DNA from: a virus
Strand: one strand, 5' to 3'
DNA length: 30,652 bases
Virus record (IMG/VR): IMGVR_UViG_3300027977_000136
Location: 1-30,652 of that record
Shown: positions 5,833-10,589 of the stretch, piece by piece
Layout: the number at the start of each line of letters is the position of its first letter
Numbering within the stretch: position 1 is the first letter of the stretch
Notes under the pieces: model-generated
What the model was told of the DNA's origin: nothing
Database searches by the model: none
What the model saw: only the letters and a program-made list of their open reading frames with translations
Made by a program: the position numbers and the translations under genes

Positions 5833-6099
5833 GTCGTTTTCCGTTTGTTTCTTTTGTTTTCAATGGGTTGGGCTGTATGATTAAGGGTTCTTTAAGAAAT
5901 AGGTTTTCCCGTGGGATTGCAGGGGCTTACGTGTTTTGTGATACACTGTATCATACAGGCTTGCGTTGGTTTTCGTATAAATCCGGCATCGGTTATAAAT
6001 ACATCCGTTTATGCTGCTGATTATACTTGCATAAAAATACTTCCGCACGTAGAGATGCGTAGCGGTTTCATGACGGGCCGCTGAACTTAGGGAGCAACT

Positions 6100-6399
6100 A
6101 TGTTTGTTGGTAAGAACAGCCCTTGGGGCATTGTGCAGGACGAAGAAACCATTGCGGACGGTATCGTGTATGTGTCCACTGCATCGCATGGCGGCATCTG
6201 GGTTAGCCCGGAATTGCTGGGCCGGGTGCAGGAAGCGATGCGCGATTACGCCGCTTACTGGTCGGGTTCGTCGCAGTGGTTCGAGGAAGATTGCGCCGCG
6301 CAGTGCGTGGTCGTGTCGTTCCCGGAATACTTCTCGGCGGATCAGGTGGAGCGGGCGCAGGCGATTGTTAATCGTTATGTGCTGAAGGTGCTGGCATGA
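6100..6399 (+). CDS. Conserved phage protein, DUF7007-like (99 aa)
   Basis: This is the first gene of the second early cluster; the ATG at 6100 is preceded by AGGGAGCAACT. The sequence has the pattern I associate with the small DUF7007-type family: PWG at 8-10, VSTASHGGI at 25-33 and W-FEEDC around 60-65, then a helix with YFSADQVERAQAIVNRY. The family name is from memory and was not searched. Function unknown; these proteins occur in phages and mobile elements, often among accessory genes. The conserved His, Glu and Asp could be catalytic or metal-binding, which is a guess. The stop overlaps the start of the next tiny gene (ATGA). Confidence 0.8.
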   Translation: MFVGKNSPWGIVQDEETIADGIVYVSTASHGGIWVSPELLGRVQEAMRDYAAYWSGSSQWFEEDCAAQCVVVSFPEYFSADQVERAQAIVNRYVLKVLA

Positions 6400-6506
6400 T
6401 GTGGCGCGTTATTGACTGCCCGTTTAACCGGGCATGGTGCGCCGATCTGATTGGTCGGGTTCTGGCGGTGCCGCCGTCCTACGCGATTGTGAGGGCTGTG
6501 GCATGA
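6396..6506 (+). CDS. Tiny protein in an overlap chain (36 aa)
   Basis: This frame begins with ATGATG overlapping the upstream TGA and ends with a TGA that overlaps the next ATG. Both junctions are of the ATGA type. This double coupling, in a cluster where nearly every junction is of the same type, is the argument that it is translated. The sequence MMWRVIDCPFNRAWCADLIG is followed by RVLAVPPSYAIVRAVA. It has two cysteines and a hydrophobic C-terminal half. No family recognised. Confidence 0.5.
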   Translation: MMWRVIDCPFNRAWCADLIGRVLAVPPSYAIVRAVA

Positions 6507-6655
6507 GCTGGATTATCGTGAGCCGCGAGACGGGCAAGCCTGTGCTTGAGACGTTTTCGTCTCGGACGGCGGAGGCTGTGGATCGTGCGCGATATGAAGT
6601 GCTGACGGCGCTGCAGTGGTTGCAGCGGTTTAACGCGACAGTGAAGGGGAATTGA
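6503..6655 (+). CDS. Small protein of unknown function (50 aa)
   Basis: I start it at ATG 6503, which overlaps the stop of the 36-aa frame. The same reading frame is open upstream to 6434, but that would put 23 unlikely residues across the tiny gene. The protein begins MSWIIVSRETGKPVLETFSS and ends in a helix (EAVDRARYEVLTALQWLQRFNA). It looks like a small beta-hairpin plus helix fold. No family recognised. The next gene starts 1 nt after its stop. Confidence 0.6.
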   Translation: MSWIIVSRETGKPVLETFSSRTAEAVDRARYEVLTALQWLQRFNATVKGN

Positions 6656-6656
6656 G

Positions 6657-6920
6657 ATGAGCGAATATAACGGCTGGACGAACTACGCCACTTGGCGCGT
6701 CAATCTGGAGATGTTCGACGGCTATGATGGCGCGTCGGATAACGATCTGGACGCCTACGAGCTAGGCCGGGTGCTTTGTGAGCAAGCGGAAGAATTGGTG
6801 TGTGAGAGCGCCCGCGAAGGCTTGGCGCGTGATTACGCTATGGCGTTTCTGTCGGACGTGAACTGGCGCGAAATCGCCGAACACATGATCGCGGATTACC
6901 GGGAAGGGGAGGACGTATGA
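6657..6920 (+). CDS. Conserved small phage protein with NGWTNYATWR motif (87 aa)
   Basis: This 87-aa acidic protein opens with NGWTNYATWRVNLEMFDG (residues 5-22), a signature I recognise from a widespread family of small proteins in phages and integrative elements (DUF7249 in my memory, not verified). The rest is helical and acidic, ending DYREGEDV. The ribosome site AAGGGGAATTGAG lies directly upstream, inside the end of the previous gene. Function unknown. Homologues usually sit, as here, in runs of small early genes. The stop overlaps the next start (ATGA). Confidence 0.8.
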   Translation: MSEYNGWTNYATWRVNLEMFDGYDGASDNDLDAYELGRVLCEQAEELVCESAREGLARDYAMAFLSDVNWREIAEHMIADYREGEDV

Positions 6921-7183
6921 AACGGAATGTTTTGGACACGCTGTATGCTGCCAATGAAACGCTGATTGATGCAGCGGACACGCTGGAAGGCGCGGCTGGC
7001 GCATATATGCGCGTCTTGGCCCGCGAAACGAGGGCCGCGCGAGTGTCTGTCTCTGCGATGCTGGCGGCGCTTGATCGAGCCGAGGCGTTTATCTCTGGGT
7101 TCGAGGATGACAACACGCAGGAAGGCGTCACGGAGATGCTGGCGGCTATCAGGGCCGCGCTAGCGAATGCGAAGGGAGAGTGA
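6917..7183 (+). CDS. Small helical protein of unknown function (88 aa)
   Basis: The ATG at 6917 overlaps the upstream TGA. The protein is almost entirely helical: about 4-45 (LDTLYAANETLIDAADTLEG and following), a second helix 45-60 and a third near 70-86. Heptad-like hydrophobic spacing suggests a helical bundle or coiled coil. No motif identifies a function. GAAGGGAG at its very end is the ribosome site of the next gene, which starts 1 nt after the stop. Confidence 0.7.
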   Translation: MKRNVLDTLYAANETLIDAADTLEGAAGAYMRVLARETRAARVSVSAMLAALDRAEAFISGFEDDNTQEGVTEMLAAIRAALANAKGE

Positions 7184-7184
7184 A

Positions 7185-7937
7185 ATGACGGGACAGCAGG
7201 CATTGCAGGCGCTGGATGCGGCGATTGTGGAGCAAGAGCGGCAGCGGCAGGCGCAAGCTGACCGGGTGTGTGACGAAGCCATGCAGGTGGCGCGTGATGC
7301 GCTGGCGCTTTGGTCGCAGGAATTAAAAGCGGAGCAGAAAATGACGATGACGCTTGACGAACTATTGGCCCGCTGGCCGACTGACATACCGTTCAAGGGC
7401 GAGCTGATCGACGATCGAGGGTGTATGTGCGCGCAAGGGCAGGTGCTGCACTATATCGGCGGCATGACGCCGGATGATTTGCGGCGCATTAGACAGGCAG
7501 ACGCTGACCGCAAAACGGCGGAACTGCTGGGCATCAGCCGCGCTCATGCCGTGCTGTTGCGGCGGGTGAATGACAGTATGCCGGGCGCTCCGACGTGCGT
7601 TCTGACCGAGCCGGAGAAAGTGCTGGGCGATCAGGCGCAGCGTGTTCTGGCGTTTTGGCGGCATTTGGATGCAATGACGGCAAATGACTGGCAAAAGTTT
7701 TACGCCGCACGGGCCGCCGCAGGGGACGCCGCACGGGACGCCGCATGGGACGCCGCAGGGGACGACGCCGCATGGGCCGCCGCACGGGCCGCCGCATGGG
7801 CCGCCGCAGGGGCCGCCGCATGGGACGCCGCACGGGCCACTAACGAAATCCAAGGCGCGGCAGTCATGCGTGATCGCGGGCAGCCGTTCTTTTTCCTGCC
7901 GATGTTTGGTTTCGCTACGCCAGAGGAGATTGTCTGA
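7185..7937 (+). CDS. Protein with an Ala-rich tetrapeptide repeat (250 aa)
   Basis: The start at 7185 follows GAAGGGAGAGTGAA; an in-frame upstream start would bury that site. Residues 1-52 form a helix rich in Gln, Ala and Arg. Residues about 56-130 hold a domain with MTLDELLARWPTDIPFKGEL, DDRGCMCAQGQVLHYI and a helix ending RAHAVLLRRVND; I recall this segment from other phage early proteins without a function. Residues 174-218 are the repeat AA-[RGW]-[AD], encoded by a 12-nt minisatellite, and the tail is FFFLPMFGFATPEEIV. An internal ATG at 7341 could give a shorter form. The cysteines in CMCAQGQ could be functional, which I cannot show. Function unknown. Confidence 0.75.
   Translation: MTGQQALQALDAAIVEQERQRQAQADRVCDEAMQVARDALALWSQELKAEQKMTMTLDELLARWPTDIPFKGELIDDRGCMCAQGQVLHYIGGMTPDDLRRIRQADADRKTAELLGISRAHAVLLRRVNDSMPGAPTCVLTEPEKVLGDQAQRVLAFWRHLDAMTANDWQKFYAARAAAGDAARDAAWDAAGDDAAWAAARAAAWAAAGAAAWDAARATNEIQGAAVMRDRGQPFFFLPMFGFATPEEIV
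7704..7838 (+). repeat. 12-nt minisatellite, 11 units, inside the Ala-rich gene
   Basis: Eleven tandem units follow the pattern GCCGCA-N-GGG-M-C (M is C or A), with one 3-nt insertion (GAC) after the fifth unit. The variable bases give Arg, Gly or Trp at the third residue and Ala or Asp at the fourth. The frame is kept throughout, and the variation is confined to positions that change those residues. Confidence 0.9.
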
Positions 7938-8098
7938 TGATGGCCGAAATACTGGATTTGCTGGCCGAGTGCGCCGAATTCTTGGATCGGTATGCGGATT
8001 ACGAATCCGACGGCTATGGCGGCATGGAGCCGAACAGGGCGGCGCGGCTGCTGTATGACGTGCAGCAGATGATAAACAAGGCAGAGGGGAGTGAATAA
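7937..8098 (+). CDS. Small helical protein of unknown function (53 aa)
   Basis: The ATG at 7937 overlaps the upstream TGA by one base (TGATG); the next codon is also ATG. GAGGAG lies about 10 nt upstream. The sequence MMAEILDLLAECAEFLDRYA is one acidic amphipathic helix. It is followed by DYESDGYGGMEPNRAARLLY and a final helix VQQMINKAEG. It looks like a two-helix protein. No family recognised. Its last codons contain the GAGGGGAG ribosome site of the next gene. Confidence 0.65.
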   Translation: MMAEILDLLAECAEFLDRYADYESDGYGGMEPNRAARLLYDVQQMINKAEGSE

Positions 8099-8099
8099 C

Positions 8100-8438
8100 A
8101 TGGGATACCGCAGCGATGTGACGTTCGCGTTTTATCCGCGCGACACGGTGAAGGGGTGGCTGGAGCGGCACTGGCCGCAGGAGTGGTGCCACGTCGAGGA
8201 GACGGAGGACATGGTTCTGGTCACATACCGCGATGTGAAGTGGTATGCCGACTACGTGTTCGTCGGTCAGGCGCTGGCCGCCGCACAGGCGTTCGAGCGG
8301 GCGTTTGAGGCGGACGAGGACACGGCGCGGGCGCACTGGGAGATGGCCCGCATAGGCGAGGATGATGCGGACGTGGAGCGCGATGGTTCGCCGTTCCATG
8401 ACTATCGTCTGGGCATCAGGCGCGAGATTGTCTGGTGA
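8100..8438 (+). CDS. Conserved phage protein beginning MGYRSDV (112 aa)
   Basis: The ATG at 8100 has GAGGGGAG 9 nt upstream; an earlier in-frame GTG at 8091 would overlap that site. The N-terminus MGYRSDVTFAFYPRD followed by VKGWLERHWPQEW is one I associate with small phage proteins of unknown role. The middle alternates strands and helices (MVLVTYRDVKWYADYVFVGQ, then a helix with AAAQAFERAFEADED). Many aromatic and acidic residues suggest a compact alpha/beta fold, perhaps ferredoxin-like; this is a pattern guess. The stop overlaps a GTG start of the next gene (GTGA). Confidence 0.75.
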   Translation: MGYRSDVTFAFYPRDTVKGWLERHWPQEWCHVEETEDMVLVTYRDVKWYADYVFVGQALAAAQAFERAFEADEDTARAHWEMARIGEDDADVERDGSPFHDYRLGIRREIVW

Positions 8439-8704
8439 AGATCAGCACAGGCAAGCGAGTAATCATCCACGACCGCCGCTTTATGTGGTGGGATGGGCAG
8501 CGGCTCACGCCTGTGCGCCTGTCTGAGAAAGCGCGGGCGCACCTGTCGCAGGTGAAGGCGGTGGTGGCGCGGGGAACCCCGGTGCCTGAGGTATTTCCGG
8601 CGCTGGCAGAGCGCAGCAATGAGGAAGTGGCGCAGCGGCTGGACGTGGATCGAGAGACTGTCCGGCTGTGGCGAATGGCCGAGCGCGGAGCAGTGGATTT
8701 TTGA
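8435..8704 (+). CDS. Putative helix-turn-helix protein (89 aa)
   Basis: It starts at a GTG that overlaps the upstream TGA. Residues about 61-84, SNEEVAQRLDVDRETVRLWR, match a helix-turn-helix of the kind found in MerR/sigma-like and excisionase-like proteins (AQRLDVDRETVRLW). The first 40 residues are basic and contain MWWDGQRLTP. A role as a small regulator of phage or host promoters would fit the position among early genes; this is inferred from the HTH only. The next gene begins 21 nt downstream with its own strong ribosome site. Confidence 0.65.
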   Translation: MKISTGKRVIIHDRRFMWWDGQRLTPVRLSEKARAHLSQVKAVVARGTPVPEVFPALAERSNEEVAQRLDVDRETVRLWRMAERGAVDF

Positions 8705-8725
8705 AGCAGAGGAGGGGGAAGGCTA

Positions 8726-8908
8726 ATGATAATTGAAATAAAACCGGAAACCTTGGAAGATTTTACCATCGCGTGGCTAAGGGAGCATTTGTCCATGCTG
8801 CAAAAGGACATAGATTCTTTTGAATTTCTCCCCGAAGACGAGGAACTCTACAAAAAAGACATCGAGGCAATAAAACATCTGCTCGAATATCTGACGGGGG
8901 AGAAATGA
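8726..8908 (+). CDS. Small acidic protein with unusual AT-rich codons (60 aa)
   Basis: It begins MIIEIKPETLEDFTIAWLRE, and nearly the whole protein is helical and acidic, ending IKHLLEYLTGEK. A strong ribosome site (GAGGAGGGGGAAGG) precedes the ATG. Codon choice (ata, aaa, gaa, ttt) differs clearly from all neighbours and suggests recent gain from a lower-GC source. Proteins of this length and style, with a DIDSFEFLPEDEELYKKDI-like segment, occur in other phages as I recall, without known function. The stop overlaps the next start (ATGA). Confidence 0.7.
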   Translation: MIIEIKPETLEDFTIAWLREHLSMLQKDIDSFEFLPEDEELYKKDIEAIKHLLEYLTGEK

Positions 8909-9324
8909 CGCGACCCGTCTATGAGAGCGATGCGGATCGCGCCAATCAGGCTGGCGTCATCGCCAAGCTGGAGCGCGCATTCGGGCTGACGGCCACGGCG
9001 CCACGAGACCCGTTCGCGTCATACGATGCTGTGTTCCGCTGCCGGCCGCGGCCCCGTGTCGTCGAGATCAAGGTGCGTAGGAATGAGCGCGCGCGATACG
9101 AAACGTATCTGCTGAGTGAGCATAAATACAATGCGCTGTGTGCGATAGATGCGAGGGGTGCTGACGCACTGCTGGCGGTGCAGTGGACGGATGAACTGGG
9201 CATCGTTCAGGTGCCGGTTGAACACACCGTGTCCACTGGCGGTCGTTACGACCGGGGCGACAGCCGAGATGTTGAGCGCGTGGTGCTGATACCGACGCGC
9301 AGTTTCACCACTGTAACGGAGTGA
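8905..9324 (+). CDS. Putative PD-(D/E)XK-type nuclease (139 aa)
   Basis: The N-terminal half fits the core of the PD-(D/E)XK fold. There is a helix with E23 (VIAKLERAFG), then D41 in ASYDAVFR, then E54-I-K56 in RVVEIKVRR, followed by a helix with YETYLLSEHKYNAL. The spacing D-x12-E-x-K is normal for this superfamily. The C-terminal half has strands (DALLAVQWTDELG, IVQVPVEH) and an acidic tail. Such small enzymes act as resolvases, restriction-like nucleases or host-DNA degrading enzymes. The residues are visible, but the assignment to the superfamily is an inference. The stop overlaps the GTG option of the next gene. Confidence 0.5.
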   Translation: MTRPVYESDADRANQAGVIAKLERAFGLTATAPRDPFASYDAVFRCRPRPRVVEIKVRRNERARYETYLLSEHKYNALCAIDARGADALLAVQWTDELGIVQVPVEHTVSTGGRYDRGDSRDVERVVLIPTRSFTTVTE

Positions 9325-9329
9325 CTGAG

Positions 9330-9569
9330 ATGATTGCGACTGCGACATACGAGAGCGACGACCTGCGGGTGACGTTCATCTGCCAGATGGAGCGCGCCGA
9401 CTACGGTGTGCCGCGCTCACCATCATGGTGGGAGCCTGTGCATGAGACGGCTGAGATCGATGAGCTTGAGATACTGGGCGTGTCGGTAGACCCGGCGGCG
9501 CTGCCGAAGGATTTGCGGCTGGCGATTGAGAGCTTGTCTGTCGATTTGGACTGGGAATCAGAAATATGA
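9330..9569 (+). CDS. Small acidic protein of unknown function (79 aa)
   Basis: I chose ATG 9330 because GGAG lies 9 nt upstream. A GTG at 9321 overlapping the upstream TGA is an alternative that adds three residues. The protein starts with two strands (ATYESDDLRVTFICQMERAD). It then has W residues around SPSWWEPVHE and an acidic C-terminal half ending VDLDWESEI. It looks beta-rich and strongly acidic. No family recognised. The stop overlaps the next start (ATGA). Confidence 0.65.
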   Translation: MIATATYESDDLRVTFICQMERADYGVPRSPSWWEPVHETAEIDELEILGVSVDPAALPKDLRLAIESLSVDLDWESEI

Positions 9570-9877
9570 TGAAACATCATGAGTTTACGCTGTGCTTCGG
9601 CATCAAGGCCGAGGATGAGACGGATGCGTGGGGGCAGTTGAGTGATTTGCTAACTTCGGTCTCGCGGGATCAGTTGGTGAGCGCGATGCACTTGGAGAAG
9701 CAGGGCGACCTGACGGCGCGCGATGCTGGCCGGGTGCTGCGGGTGCTGGACAATCTGGTCGATGCGTTCGACGCCTATACGGACGACAGCATGATACCGG
9801 GGCGCCTGTATGCCGAGATGGAGCGGGCGCTGGACTTGCTCCGGGAATACGGCATGCGGCCAGCGGCGAAGCACTGA
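9566..9877 (+). CDS. Small alpha/beta protein of unknown function (103 aa)
   Basis: The start ATGATG overlaps the upstream TGA. The first strand HEFTLCFGIKAED is followed by helices (DAWGQLSDLLTS, DQLVSAMHLEKQG, AGRVLRVLDNLVDAFDAYTD, RLYAEMERALDLLREYG). This pattern suggests a small alpha/beta protein with a helical C-terminal part. There is no catalytic motif. It is chained to both neighbours by position; the next gene begins 11 nt after the stop with GAGGGGAC as ribosome site. Confidence 0.65.
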   Translation: MMKHHEFTLCFGIKAEDETDAWGQLSDLLTSVSRDQLVSAMHLEKQGDLTARDAGRVLRVLDNLVDAFDAYTDDSMIPGRLYAEMERALDLLREYGMRPAAKH

Positions 9878-9888
9878 GGGGACAAGAC

Positions 9889-10092
9889 ATGACGGAGCAT
9901 GAAGTGATCGCGGCTGCGGCTGCGACATTCGAGAAGCGCGATGCGTTGAAGGCTGAGATGGACACCGTTGACGCTGAGATTGCGGAGTTGGTGAAGCACT
10001 ACAGCACAGCGATGCGGATGTGGGGATTAACCCCGTTGATGCTGCGCCGCGCGGTAGAGGCGCGGACGGGGCAGAAGCTTGCCGCGTGGTGA
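9889..10092 (+). CDS. Small helical protein of unknown function (67 aa)
   Basis: It has ATG at 9889 with GAGGGGAC upstream. The first 40 residues are one long coiled-coil-like helix (HEVIAAAAATFEKRDALKAE, MDTVDAEIAELVKHY), followed by a basic C-terminal part with LTPLMLRRAVEARTGQKLAAW. It may be a small DNA-binding or oligomerising protein. It ends the second early cluster. A 101-nt gap follows, with an operator-like repeat and a promoter candidate. Confidence 0.65.
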   Translation: MTEHEVIAAAAATFEKRDALKAEMDTVDAEIAELVKHYSTAMRMWGLTPLMLRRAVEARTGQKLAAW

Positions 10093-10160
10093 CGTTAAAG
10101 AATAATTTTGCTGGCAGGCTTGTCAGTTCAATTTGAAACTGTAGCATTGCCATCCCGCGT

Positions 10161-10189
10161 TTGACGGCGCGGCGATAGAGGGATAATAT
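10161..10189 (+). promoter_or_regulatory. Possible promoter before the primase genes
   Basis: TTGACG (10161-10166) is followed after 17 nt by TAATAT (10184-10189). Transcription would start at about the first codon of the gene at 10194, so either that gene starts later or the match is accidental. Just upstream, CAGTTCAA and TTTGAAACTG (10124-10141) form an inverted repeat with one bulged base, a possible operator. Confidence 0.3.
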
Positions 10190-10193
10190 ATCA

Positions 10194-10589
10194 ATGACGA
10201 CCGGGAACTGTGGCGCTGTCCAAGGCTTGCCTAAAAACCACAGAGGCGGTGGGAGGCATGCTCCCCCTCGTTCACCCGCCGCACCCGTCAATGCCCGGTC
10301 GTATTCCATCCGTGACATCAAGGATCGGCTGAGTCCGTCTCACATCGAGGCGCTGTGCCGTGACTGGCTGCCGGGCGGCAAGCGTCAGGGCGGCTGGTAT
10401 CTGGCGTGTGCGCCGTGGCGCGACGACCGCAACCCGTCGCTGGGCGTATCGTTCAGCACCGGGCGGTGGAAGGACTTCGCGACCGGCGAGAAGGGCGACA
10501 TGATTGATCTTTCGATGAAGCTGTTCGGAGATAATTTGCAAGATACGATCAAGGGCTTCGCCGAGATGCTGGGCCTGAGCCATGCGTAA
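10194..10589 (+). CDS. Primase N-terminal domain, zinc-less type (131 aa)
   Basis: Residues about 38-131 match the N-terminal domain of phage and plasmid DnaG-like primases that lack the zinc-binding cysteines. The marks are DWLPGGKRQGGWYLACAPWR, RNPSLGVSF and GRWKDFATGEKGDMIDL (90-106), where a CHC2 zinc finger would be in the classic enzyme. The first 35 residues are basic and of low complexity, so the true start may be later (for example a TTG at codon 12). GAGGGA lies 10 nt before the ATG. It ends 8 nt inside the next gene, which carries the TOPRIM and helicase parts. The two probably act as one replication enzyme: template binding here, synthesis and unwinding there. Confidence 0.75.
   Translation: MTTGNCGAVQGLPKNHRGGGRHAPPRSPAAPVNARSYSIRDIKDRLSPSHIEALCRDWLPGGKRQGGWYLACAPWRDDRNPSLGVSFSTGRWKDFATGEKGDMIDLSMKLFGDNLQDTIKGFAEMLGLSHA

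Larger units (their letters stand above)
5533..6060. other. AT-rich non-coding island: candidate replication origin or control region
   Basis: The base composition changes abruptly from very GC-rich to AT-rich at about 5533 and returns to normal after about 6060. No frame here looks like a protein. ATACAG or its complement CTGTAT occurs eight times in 436 bp: 5523, 5595, 5707, 5811, 5820, 5873, 5946 and 5953. Three occurrences extend to CTGTATGA or its complement (5595-5602, 5873-5880, 5951-5958). Two form a 7-bp hairpin (5810-5826) and two sit in the dyad at 5940-5958. There is also an 8-bp inverted repeat TTTTTTCC/GGAAAAAA (5554-5577). Repeated short sites plus easily melted DNA fit an origin or a multi-operator control region. 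Confidence 0.5.

Noticed and set aside
5691-6020. 109-aa hydrophobic frame on the plus strand in the AT-rich island
   Set aside because: It starts with GTG without a ribosome site, has many Phe, Cys and Tyr from AT-rich triplets, and overlaps repeats and hairpins. It looks like chance coding in non-coding DNA.
7704-7838. CRISPR-like array
   Set aside because: The units are 12 nt without spacers, in frame in a gene; this is a minisatellite.
7362-8399. 345-aa frame on the minus strand
   Set aside because: It is antisense to three coupled plus-strand genes; its GPCG-type repeats are just the reverse of the minisatellite.
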